Assembly (NCBI GenBank): GCA_036394195.1
Contig: DASWFO010000305.1
Span: forward strand, 1 to 38,753
Reading direction: 5' to 3'
Length of the DNA stretch: 38,753 nucleotides
Source of the DNA: DATJPD01 sp036394195
Lineage (GTDB): Bacteria; Pseudomonadota; Alphaproteobacteria; CACIAM-22H2
The notes beneath the pieces were generated by a model. It saw only the letters and a list, made by a program, of their open reading frames with translations, ran no database searches and had not been told where the DNA came from. Shown piece by piece: positions 25,468-33,152 of the stretch; positions within the stretch are counted from its first letter, which is position 1; each line of letters begins with the position of its first letter. Position numbers and translations under genes: made by a program.

Positions 25468-26940
25468 GTGGCCGGTACCGCCGCGCGCGTCGCGCGTGAT
25501 CGCGAGCCTGCCGATATCTTCCACACCGACGTGCCGGCGCGCCTCGATCGGCTTCCCTGGAGCCGCTTCCACTGGCTGGTGATCGCGGCGTTGGGGATCA
25601 CGTGGATTCTCGACGGCCTCGAGGTGACGCTGGTCGGCTCCCTGTCCGGCGCCATCGCCGATCCGTCGGCGCTCAATCTGACCAGTTCCCAGATCGGCTT
25701 GGCCGGCAGCGCCTACATCGCCGGCGCCGTCCTGGGCGCTTTGTTCTTCGGCGACCTCACGGACCGGCTCGGCCGCAAGAAGCTGTTCAGCGTCACCGTC
25801 GGAGTCTACGCCGTGGCCACGGTCGCCACCGGCTTTGCCTGGGATTTCTGGTCCTTTGCGGCGTGCCGTTTCCTCACCGGGGCCGGCATCGGCGGCGAGT
25901 ATTCGGCCATCAACTCGGCGATCCAGGAGCTGATCCCGGCGCGCCGCCGCGGCCTCACCGACCTGACCTTGAACGGCAGCTTCTGGGTGGGGGCCGCGAT
26001 CGGCGCGCTGGGCTCGCTCGTGGTCCTCGATCCGGCCATCGTGCCGCCGGAGTACGGGTGGCGGTCGGCCTTCGTGATCGGCGGGATCCTCGCCATCGTG
26101 GTCATCACCTTGCGGAAATTCTTGCCCGAAAGCCCGCGTTGGCTGATGACCCATGGTCGTCCCGAGGAGGCGGAGCGGATCGTCCACGAGATAGAGCGTC
26201 GCGTCGAACACCAGCACGGCGTGCGCCTGGTCGATGTCCCGGCGCCGACCATCGGCCTGCGCAAGCATGGCCATCTCAACCTGATCCAGGCCGTGCGCAT
26301 CTTGTTCGGCCGCTATCCGAAGCGCGCCGTGCTCGGCCTGTCGCTGATGGGGGCGCAGGCGTTCTGCTACAACGCGATCTTCTTCACCTACGCGCTCATC
26401 CTCGCCAAATTCTATAACGTGCCGTCCGGCGAGATCGGCTGGTTCATGCTGCCGTTCGCGGTGGGAAATTTCCTGGGTCCCCTGGTGCTCGGCCATTTCT
26501 TCGACAGCGTCGGCCGCAAGACCATGATCACCGCCACCTACGCTCTGGCCGGCGGCCTGATGCTCGTCGTCGGCTGGATGTTCGAGCAGAACATGCTGGG
26601 TCCGGTCGGCCAGACCGCGATGTGGCTGGTGATCTTCTTCTTCGCCTCGGCCGCCGCCAGCTCGGCCTACATGACCGTCGCCGAGGCCTTCCCGCTCGAG
26701 CTGCGCGCGATCGCCATCGCCGTGTTCTATTCGTTCGGCACCGGCCTGGGCGGCATGATCGGCCCGGCGCTGTTCGGCGCCCTGATCGACACCGGGTCGC
26801 GCCAGGAGATCTTCTGGGGCTACGCCCTGGGCGGCATCCTGATGATCGGCGCCGCCCTGGTCGAGCTCCGGTTCGGCATCGCCGCCGAGCGGCGCTCCCT
26901 GGAAGACGTCTGCCAGCCCCTCTCCAGCCAGGCCGAATAG
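25468..26940 (+). CDS. Major facilitator superfamily transporter (sugar/metabolite:H+ symporter type)
   Basis: The protein (490 residues) has about twelve membrane helices. Signature loops include GDLTDRLGRKKLF after helix 2, CRFLTGAGIGGEYSAINS in helix 4, ELIPARRRGLTDL, FLPESPRWLMTHGRPEEAE at the end of the first half, and FFDSVGRKTMITATY in the second. These fit the SHS/AAHS and sugar-porter branch, which includes aromatic-acid and sialic-acid carriers. The GTG at 25468 has GGGAGG six bases upstream and is preferred; an ATG at 25441 would add nine residues. It is divergent from aminopeptidase P. The substrate cannot be read from the sequence. Confidence 0.88.
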   Translation: MAGTAARVARDREPADIFHTDVPARLDRLPWSRFHWLVIAALGITWILDGLEVTLVGSLSGAIADPSALNLTSSQIGLAGSAYIAGAVLGALFFGDLTDRLGRKKLFSVTVGVYAVATVATGFAWDFWSFAACRFLTGAGIGGEYSAINSAIQELIPARRRGLTDLTLNGSFWVGAAIGALGSLVVLDPAIVPPEYGWRSAFVIGGILAIVVITLRKFLPESPRWLMTHGRPEEAERIVHEIERRVEHQHGVRLVDVPAPTIGLRKHGHLNLIQAVRILFGRYPKRAVLGLSLMGAQAFCYNAIFFTYALILAKFYNVPSGEIGWFMLPFAVGNFLGPLVLGHFFDSVGRKTMITATYALAGGLMLVVGWMFEQNMLGPVGQTAMWLVIFFFASAAASSAYMTVAEAFPLELRAIAIAVFYSFGTGLGGMIGPALFGALIDTGSRQEIFWGYALGGILMIGAALVELRFGIAAERRSLEDVCQPLSSQAE

Positions 26941-27063
26941 CCCCGACTCGGGCGAGCAAGATAATTGCGCGCTGTAGTGAGCGGGCGATAATTAGGCGCC
27001 GATTCCATTCGTTAATATGTGTGGAAAAATTGTGTAACGACCTGGAAACACGAATAATAATCC

Positions 27064-27078
27064 ATGCAATTTTTGCAT
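27064..27078. promoter_or_regulatory. Short dyad in an AT-rich region upstream of the DUF1127 gene
   Basis: ATGCAA and TTGCAT are separated by three bases. It sits about 150 bases before the DUF1127 start, in an AT-rich stretch with runs such as AAAAAACC and TTATACC. It could be an operator; no family match is evident. Confidence 0.25.
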
Positions 27079-27229
27079 TGCTGCGGCGCAAAAAACCTTA
27101 TACCGCAAGCGCGAAGACGGCCTATCTTTAGGGGGTGCCGAGCGGACTGCCCATGGTTGTCATGGCCCCGCGCCCGGCCAGGCGGACCTCGCTCAGGGGC
27201 GGGCCCGCTGATGGAAGGTGGAGAAGAAC

Positions 27230-27595
27230 ATGCCCTACGACAGAAACCAGGAATTCACGGCGCTGCCGAATGCCGGCTATCGGCTGACGGCGCGCGACAA
27301 GGCGCTGATCGCGCGCGGCGAGTCCATCGCCGAATTCGTGACCGGTGTCGCCCATGCGGTCCGCGCGGTTGCGAAGCCGCTCTACACGCGGATCAAGAAC
27401 TGGGCCGTCGAGCGTGCGACGCGCGACGAGCTGACAGCTCTCGACGACCGCACGCTGGCCGATATCGGACTCACCCGCGGCGACATTCCGCGGGTGGCGG
27501 CGGGACTTTGGGTGCCCGAGAACAGGTTGACCCAGGTTCGCGCCGCGGCGCCGAGATCGCCCAGCAACGTGAACAGACCTCAGATCGCTGCCTAA
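27230..27595 (+). CDS. DUF1127 domain-containing protein
   Basis: The 121-residue protein ends its central part with LTALDDRTLADIGLTRGDI (about 68-86), the hallmark of DUF1127 (YjiS-like) proteins that are abundant in Alphaproteobacteria. Some family members affect phosphate or RNA metabolism, but this longer form, with extra N- and C-terminal segments, has no assigned role. GGAG lies seven bases before the ATG. The 289 bases upstream (26941-27229) are markedly AT-richer than the surroundings and hold ATGCAATTTTTGCAT, a short dyad. A clear terminator follows. Confidence 0.85.
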   Translation: MPYDRNQEFTALPNAGYRLTARDKALIARGESIAEFVTGVAHAVRAVAKPLYTRIKNWAVERATRDELTALDDRTLADIGLTRGDIPRVAAGLWVPENRLTQVRAAAPRSPSNVNRPQIAA

Positions 27596-27624
27596 TCCTC
27601 CCCCTCCCGGGCAGCATCTGACGT

Positions 27625-27657
27625 AACGGCGGCCCTTGCGGCCGCCGTTTGCGTTTC
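27625..27657 (+). terminator. Intrinsic terminator after the DUF1127 gene
   Basis: A perfect 10-bp stem (AACGGCGGCC at 27625-27634 and its complement at 27640-27649) with a CTTGC loop is followed by TGCGTTTCT. Position, 30 bases after the stop, and stem strength support termination, although the U-run is interrupted. Confidence 0.75.
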
Positions 27658-27695
27658 TGCGGTGGTATAATCGCCGCAACACAAAGGGGGAGACG

Positions 27696-28688
27696 ATGAA
27701 AACAAGGGACGCGATCGCAGCCGCGGCGCTTTGTGCGGCGCTGGCCGCCCATCCCGGCTTCGCCCAATCGCCGACCGCGGCGGCGCCGCCAGATACCGGC
27801 ACCCATCTCATCACCTTGGGCACGGCGGGCGGCCCGCTGCCGCGACCGGACCGCACGCAATCGTCGAACCTTCTGGTCGTGAACGGCACGCTCTACGTGA
27901 TCGACGCCGGCGACAATGTGACCCGGCGGATCGTCCAGGCCGGAGCCGATTTCCGCAAGGTCGGCAAGGTCTTCATCACCCATGCGCACAGCGACCACAC
28001 GATGGGGCTGCCGACCCTGCTGGTCTCGCAATGGGAATACCAGCGCCGCGAGCCGGTCGACGTCTACGGCCCGCCGGGAACGGCAGCGCTGGTCCACGGC
28101 GCCAGCGCGTTCCTGACCGTCAACGCCGAGATCCGCTGGTCCGAAGGCAAGAGGACCGCCATGGCCGATATCTTTCACGGCCATGACGCCGCCACCGGCC
28201 TCGTCTACCAGGACGCCAACGTGAAGGTGACCGCGGTCGAGAACACCCATTTCCACTTCGAAACCGGCTCGCCGCCCTTCGGCAAGTACCGGTCCTATTC
28301 CTACCGCTTCGAGACGCCGGACCGCGTGGTCGTCTTCACCGGCGATACCGGTCCGAGCCCGGCGGTCACGGCGCTGGCGAAAGGCGCGGACGTGCTGGTC
28401 ACCGAGACCACGTCCGTCGACGACGTGGTCGGCCTCTATAAACGGAACGGCCTGTGGGACGTGAAGACGCCTGACGAGCAGCAAGGCTTCATCCGCCACA
28501 TGAAGGAGGAGCATATCGGGCCCGAGGAGATCGGCCGGATGGCGACCGCGGCCGGGGTCAAGACCGTGGTGATGAGCCATCTCGGGCCGGCCGGCAAAGC
28601 CGACGACGACTATCAGCGCTACGTCGACGAGGCGCGGAAATTCTTTTCAGGCCGCATCGTGGTCGCCAAGGACCTGATGCGGTTCTGA
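27696..28688 (+). CDS. Exported metallo-beta-lactamase-fold hydrolase (first paralogue)
   Basis: The 330-residue protein has a Sec-type signal peptide (MKTRDAIAAAALCAALAAHPGFAQ) and an MBL fold with the metal motif THAHSDHTMG (His96, His98, Asp100, His101), further ligands at NTHFHFE and FTGDTGPSP, and a final MSHLGPAG. It ends GRIVVAKDLMRF, closely like the protein at 36448-37377 (GPIIVAKDLMEI), so the two are paralogues. AAGGGGGAG precedes the ATG at 27696. Arylsulfatase- or lactonase-like activity is possible; the substrate is unknown. It acts in the periplasm if the signal is used. Confidence 0.87.
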   Translation: MKTRDAIAAAALCAALAAHPGFAQSPTAAAPPDTGTHLITLGTAGGPLPRPDRTQSSNLLVVNGTLYVIDAGDNVTRRIVQAGADFRKVGKVFITHAHSDHTMGLPTLLVSQWEYQRREPVDVYGPPGTAALVHGASAFLTVNAEIRWSEGKRTAMADIFHGHDAATGLVYQDANVKVTAVENTHFHFETGSPPFGKYRSYSYRFETPDRVVVFTGDTGPSPAVTALAKGADVLVTETTSVDDVVGLYKRNGLWDVKTPDEQQGFIRHMKEEHIGPEEIGRMATAAGVKTVVMSHLGPAGKADDDYQRYVDEARKFFSGRIVVAKDLMRF

Positions 28689-28691
28689 GGC

Positions 28692-29579
28692 TCAGCCGCG
28701 CACGCGCGTGAACGCGAGCGTGAGCCAGCCGTCGATTATCACCCGGCGGCGCAGCGCCAGGCGCTGGAATCGGTAGGCGGCGACGATATCGGCGCCCTGG
28801 TTCGCCAGCAGCCCGGACAGCACGAGGGTCCCGCCCGGTGCCACCGCGCGCGACAGCGGCCGCGACAGGCGGCGCAACGGCCGCGCCAGGATGTTCGCGC
28901 AGACCACATCGTAGCGCCGGCGGCGGATCGGCCGGCTGAGGCCGTCGCTCCAGGCGACGCGCAGCCGGCGGCCGTCGACCCCATTGCGCCGGCTGTTCTC
29001 GGCCGTCATCCGCACCGCGTCGCGGTCGATGTCGGCCGCGGCCACCTGGGTGGGCCACGTCTTGGCCGCCGCGATGGCGAGGATGCCCGACCCGCAGCCG
29101 TGATCGAGGATCCGCCGCGGCCGGCCGCGCCGCCGCGCCAGCCGGTCGAGTGCCAGCAGGCAGCCGCGCGTCGTCGCGTGCTCGCCCGAGCCGAAGGCGA
29201 TCCCGGCGTCGAGCTCGAGGCCGATCATGCCCGGCGGGACGGCGCCCTCGTGATGCGAGCCATGGACGAAATAGCGGCCGGCGCGGAGCGGCGGGAACGA
29301 GCGGCGGTTGGTCGCCAGCCAGTCCACGTCCGGCAGGCGCTCGATCTTGGCTTCGGGAGCCGGGAGGCCGTTCTGCGCCGCCGCATCCGCGAGCCGCGCC
29401 CGGATGGCCGGCTCGTCCGGCGCATCCAACGTGAGGCCTTCCAGCCGCCACGGACCGCCCGGGGTCAGCTCGAACGCCATCAGCGCGTCGCAATTATCCT
29501 CGATGGCGGCCGCCAGCACCGGCTGTCCTGCCGCCGTCGTCATCACTTCGATTTTCCAGACGGGTCGCGACGTCTTCAC
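28692..29579 (-). CDS. prmA: Ribosomal protein L11 methyltransferase PrmA
   Basis: PrmA trimethylates ribosomal protein L11 using S-adenosylmethionine. The N-terminal substrate-recognition domain starts VWKIEV, followed by the Rossmann methyltransferase domain with AFGSGEHATTRGCLLALD, ILDHGCGSGILAIAAAK (SAM-binding motif I), VAAADIDRDAV and CANILARPL, the last corresponding to the NILA motif of the family. An ATG at 29543 would give 283 residues but cuts off the first beta strand; the GTG at 29579 restores it and gives 295 residues, close to the usual 293. Neither start has a strong ribosome-binding site. It ends three bases from the MBL gene stop, in convergent orientation. Confidence 0.93.
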   Translation of the reverse strand: MKTSRPVWKIEVMTTAAGQPVLAAAIEDNCDALMAFELTPGGPWRLEGLTLDAPDEPAIRARLADAAAQNGLPAPEAKIERLPDVDWLATNRRSFPPLRAGRYFVHGSHHEGAVPPGMIGLELDAGIAFGSGEHATTRGCLLALDRLARRRGRPRRILDHGCGSGILAIAAAKTWPTQVAAADIDRDAVRMTAENSRRNGVDGRRLRVAWSDGLSRPIRRRRYDVVCANILARPLRRLSRPLSRAVAPGGTLVLSGLLANQGADIVAAYRFQRLALRRRVIIDGWLTLAFTRVRG

Positions 29580-29603
29580 GCAGACGAGGGTCTTTTTATT
29601 CTT

Positions 29604-29671
29604 GTCATGCCCGCGAAAGCGGGCATCCATCGCGCCGCTGAACCATGGATTCCCGCTTGCGCGGGAATGAC
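29604..29671. repeat. Intergenic palindromic repeat, copy 2
   Basis: Two hairpins stand side by side: ATGCCCGC/GCGGGCAT (29607-29626, GAAA loop) and ATTCCCGC/GCGGGAAT (29649-29668, TTGC loop). The outer ends gtcat and atgac, and the inner atccat and atggat, also pair, so the whole element can fold as one large cruciform. It fills the gap between uvrD and prmA. The layout matches the copy at 22206. Confidence 0.85.
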
Positions 29672-29688
29672 GAAGTGCTTTTCCCCAA

Positions 29689-31977
29689 TCACGCCAGCTC
29701 CACGAAGCTGTCCATCACCTTCTTGCGGCCGGCCTTGTCGAACTCGATGTCGAGCTTGCCGGCCTCGGCGGCGATCACCCGCCCGTAGCCGAATTTCTGG
29801 TGGAACACGCGCGCCCCCTCGGCGAACGGCGTCGCCGGCCCGCGCCGCGGCGTGTTGCTGAACGACAGGCCGGCGCGCGCATTGATCAAGCGGCCGCTCT
29901 GGCGATGCGCGGCGGCGTCGGTCATCGGCGCCGCATAAGCCTCGGACTCGGTGAAGCCGCCGGCGCTGCCGCCCCACAGCCCTGACTCCGACTGCACCTC
30001 GATATGGTCTTTCGGCAGCTCGCCGACGAAGCGCGACGGCACGCTCGACTGCCACATGTTGTGGATCCGCCGGTTCGCGGCGAAGGAGACGAAGGCGCGA
30101 TGGCGGGCGCGGGTGAGGCCGACATGCGCCAGCCGCCGCTCCTCCTCGAGGCCGGCTTCGCCTTTCTCGTCGAGGGCCCGCGGGTGCGGCAGCAACCCCT
30201 CTTCCCAACCCGGCAGAAAGACCGTCTCGAACTCGAGCCCCTTGGCGCTGTGCAAGGTCATCAGGTTGACCATGTCGCCGGGCGCGGCCCCGCTGTTCTC
30301 CATCACCAGGCTCACGTGCTCGAGAAAGGCGGTCAGCGCGCCAAACTCCTCGATCGCGGCGATCAGCTCCTTGAGGTTCTCGAGCCGGCCCGGCGCGTCC
30401 GGCGTGCGCTCGGCCTGCCACATGGCCGTGTAGCCGGACTCATCGAGGATCGTCGCCGCCAGGTCGGCGGCCCCCGGCTCATCGTTCGTGTGTTCGGCCG
30501 ACAACGTCGCGGACCAGCGCTGGAAATCGTCGAGCAGGCGGCGCAGCGCCGAGCGCGCCTGCGGCTTCAGCTCGTCGCTCTCGATCACCCGCCGCGCCGC
30601 CGCGGTGAGCGAGATGTGGTCGGCCCGCGCCAGGCGGTGCAGCGTCTGCACCGTGGCGTCGCCGATGCCGCGCCGCGGCTTGTTGATGATGCGCTCGAAG
30701 GCGAGATCGTCATCCGGCTGTGCGGTGACGCGCAAGTAAGCGATCGCGTCGCGGATCTCCTCGCGCTCGTAGAACCGGGGTCCGCCGATCACCCGGTACG
30801 GCATGCCGAGGGTCAGGAACCGCTCTTCGAACTCGCGGGTCTGGAAGCCGGCACGCACCAGCACGGCGATCTGGCCGAGCTTGTGCCCGCCGTCCGATCC
30901 GGGTTTGCCCCGTTGCAGCGCCTCGATCTCCTCGCCGACCCAGCGCGCCTCGGCTTCGCCGTCCCACAGCGCCCTGACCTGCACCTTCTCCCCGCCTTCG
31001 GCCGAGGTCCACAGGGTCTTGCCGAGGCGGCCCTGGTTGTGGGCGATGAGCCCGGCGGCCGCGGCGAGGATCGGCTTGGTCGAGCGGTAATTCTCCTCGA
31101 GCCGGATCACCTGCGCGCCGGGAAAATCCTTCTCGAAGCGCAGGATGTTGCCGACCTCGGCGCCGCGCCACCCATAGATCGACTGGTCGTCGTCGCCGAC
31201 ACAGCAGAGATTTCGGCTCTTCTGGGCCAGGAGACGCAGCCATAGATATTGGGCGACGTTCGTGTCCTGATATTCGTCGACCAGGATGTAGCGAAAGCGC
31301 TCGTGATACTCGGCGAGCACGTCGGGCCGGGTCTGGAAGATCGTGAGGTTGTGCAGCAGCAGGTCGCCGAAATCGGCGCCGTTCAGCGTCTTCAGCCGGT
31401 CCTGGTACTGCGCATAGATCGCGACCGCCTTGCCGCCCGCCACCTCGCCGCCGGCGTCGGCCGCCAGCTTGTCGGGAGTCAATCCGCGGTCCTTCCAGCG
31501 CTCGATCATCGCCGACACGACCCGCGCCGGCCATTTGCGGTCATCGATCCGCTCGGCCTGCAGCAGCTGCTTCACCAGCCGCACCTGGTCGTCGGCGTCC
31601 AGGATCGTGAAGTTCGGCTTCAGCCCCACATGCTCGGCATGGCGGCGCAGGATGCGCGCCGCCAGCGCGTGGAACGTGCCGAGCCACCACCCACCCTGCC
31701 CCTCGCCGGCGATGTCGCGGCCGACCATCGCCCCCACGCGCTCGCGCATCTGCTGCGCCGCCTTATTGGTGAAGGTGACGGCGAGGATCTGCGACGGCCA
31801 GGCCCGGCGCGTCGCCAGGATGTGCACCAGCCGCGCGGTGAGCACCCGGGTTTTGCCGGTGCCGGCGCCGGCCAGCACCAGAAGCGGGCCGTCGAGGGTC
31901 TCGACGGCCGCGCGTTGCTGCGGGTTCAGCTGCTGGAGATAGGGCGGTAGCGGAATCGAGTCGGACAGAGCGGTCAT
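29689..31977 (-). CDS. UvrD/PcrA-type superfamily 1 DNA helicase
   Basis: This ATP-dependent 3'-5' helicase serves nucleotide-excision and mismatch repair or removes RecA. The 762-residue protein shows SF1A motifs in order: the Q motif LNPQQRAAVETLDGP, Walker A AGAGTGKTRVLTARL (about 36-50), TFTNKAAQQMRERV, Walker B LVDEYQDTN, GDDDQSIYGWRGA, LEENYRST, LMTLHSAKGLEFE and VGLTRARHR. The C-terminal tail KFGYGRVIAAEAGKLDIEFDKAGRKKV is the Tudor-like RNA-polymerase-binding domain found in PcrA and UvrD. Calling it uvrD or pcrA is a matter of convention. It is divergent from the protease-fold gene. Confidence 0.96.
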   Translation of the reverse strand: MTALSDSIPLPPYLQQLNPQQRAAVETLDGPLLVLAGAGTGKTRVLTARLVHILATRRAWPSQILAVTFTNKAAQQMRERVGAMVGRDIAGEGQGGWWLGTFHALAARILRRHAEHVGLKPNFTILDADDQVRLVKQLLQAERIDDRKWPARVVSAMIERWKDRGLTPDKLAADAGGEVAGGKAVAIYAQYQDRLKTLNGADFGDLLLHNLTIFQTRPDVLAEYHERFRYILVDEYQDTNVAQYLWLRLLAQKSRNLCCVGDDDQSIYGWRGAEVGNILRFEKDFPGAQVIRLEENYRSTKPILAAAAGLIAHNQGRLGKTLWTSAEGGEKVQVRALWDGEAEARWVGEEIEALQRGKPGSDGGHKLGQIAVLVRAGFQTREFEERFLTLGMPYRVIGGPRFYEREEIRDAIAYLRVTAQPDDDLAFERIINKPRRGIGDATVQTLHRLARADHISLTAAARRVIESDELKPQARSALRRLLDDFQRWSATLSAEHTNDEPGAADLAATILDESGYTAMWQAERTPDAPGRLENLKELIAAIEEFGALTAFLEHVSLVMENSGAAPGDMVNLMTLHSAKGLEFETVFLPGWEEGLLPHPRALDEKGEAGLEEERRLAHVGLTRARHRAFVSFAANRRIHNMWQSSVPSRFVGELPKDHIEVQSESGLWGGSAGGFTESEAYAAPMTDAAAHRQSGRLINARAGLSFSNTPRRGPATPFAEGARVFHQKFGYGRVIAAEAGKLDIEFDKAGRKKVMDSFVELA

Positions 31978-32086
31978 GTCAGGGCCTTATACAACAACTC
32001 GTGAGCCCCAGCGGGCGGAAATGACCTATGCTAAGCTCGGGCGGTACAGCTGGTTTTTCGGCTTCGCGGGGGCATAGAGGAGTGCC

Positions 32087-33115
32087 ATGGCTAACGGTCG
32101 GCTGCAGATTGCCGGTCTCTCGATACCGTCGCTCATCAAGTTGCCGGCCGCCGCGGCGCTGGCAGTCCTCTACGCGAGCCAGGCGACCGCGGCCGAGCCG
32201 CCCACGCTGGAAGAGCTCCTGTCGGCGGTGGTGCGGATCAAGACCTATATCGCGCCGGAGGCGCGCACCGCCGAGGGCCTCGGCCGCGAGCGCGAGGGCT
32301 CCGGCATCGTCATCGACCAGAACGGGCTGATCCTCACCATCGGCTATCTGATGGTCGAGGCCTACGCCGCCGAGGTGACGACCAATAACGGCCGCACCGT
32401 GCCGGCGAACGTCGTCGGCTACGACCACGAGACCGGCTTCGGCCTGCTGCGCACCATCGAGCCGCTCAAGGTGCGGCCGATGGCGATCGGGAAATCCGCG
32501 CAGATCAACCGGCGCGACCCGGTGTTGATCGCGAGCTTCGGCGGCCCGGACATGGCGGCACCGGCCTTTGTCGTGTCGAAGCGCGAATTCGCCGGCAACT
32601 GGGAATACATGCTCGACGAGGCGATCTTCACCGCCCCGCCGCACCCGGCGTGGAGCGGGGCGGCCCTGCTCAACCGCGAAGGCAAGCTGGTTGGCGTCGG
32701 CTCGCTGATCGTCCGCGACGCCGAGGGCGGCACGATGCGCACGCCCGGCAACATGTTCGTGCCGATCGACCGGCTGCCGCCGATCCTCGGCGACCTGATC
32801 GTCGATGGCCGGGTCTCCGGTCCCGGCCACCCGTGGCTCGGCGTCACCGCCGACGAGGTGCGCGGCCGGCTGGTGGTCAGCCGGGTGACGACGGGGGGGC
32901 CCGCGGAAAAAGCCGGCCTCCACCAGGGCGACATCATCATGGGCGTCAACGGCGCCAAGACGACGAGCCTGATCGAGTTCTACCGTAAGATCTGGGCCGA
33001 AGGCCCGGCCGGCGCCACGGTGCGTCTCGACATCGTGCAGGACAGCGACATCAAGCACCTCAGCGTGAAGTCGGCCAACCGGCTCGACTATCTGAAGCTC
33101 AAGACGACGTTCTGA
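32087..33115 (+). CDS. Trypsin-like/PDZ protein of HtrA type, catalytically degenerate
   Basis: The 342-residue protein has an N-terminal signal or anchor segment (to about residue 36), a chymotrypsin-fold domain from GREREGSGIVIDQNGLILT, and a C-terminal PDZ domain from HPWLGVTADEV to about residue 330 with the groove-like GLHQGDIIMGVNG. Aligned by eye to DegQ, the catalytic His falls at Tyr87 (ILTIGYLMVEA for ILTNNHVV), the Asp at Gly117 (YDHETGFGLLR), while Ser190 (AWSGAALLN) is kept. Classical proteolysis is therefore unlikely; a chaperone or scaffolding role in the periplasm is plausible. AGAGGAG precedes the ATG. The amidohydrolase follows 37 bases later, perhaps in the same operon. Confidence 0.85.
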   Translation: MANGRLQIAGLSIPSLIKLPAAAALAVLYASQATAAEPPTLEELLSAVVRIKTYIAPEARTAEGLGREREGSGIVIDQNGLILTIGYLMVEAYAAEVTTNNGRTVPANVVGYDHETGFGLLRTIEPLKVRPMAIGKSAQINRRDPVLIASFGGPDMAAPAFVVSKREFAGNWEYMLDEAIFTAPPHPAWSGAALLNREGKLVGVGSLIVRDAEGGTMRTPGNMFVPIDRLPPILGDLIVDGRVSGPGHPWLGVTADEVRGRLVVSRVTTGGPAEKAGLHQGDIIMGVNGAKTTSLIEFYRKIWAEGPAGATVRLDIVQDSDIKHLSVKSANRLDYLKLKTTF

Positions 33116-33152
33116 TCGTCCGCTTGCGGTTGGCCGTCAGGGGAGGACGTCC

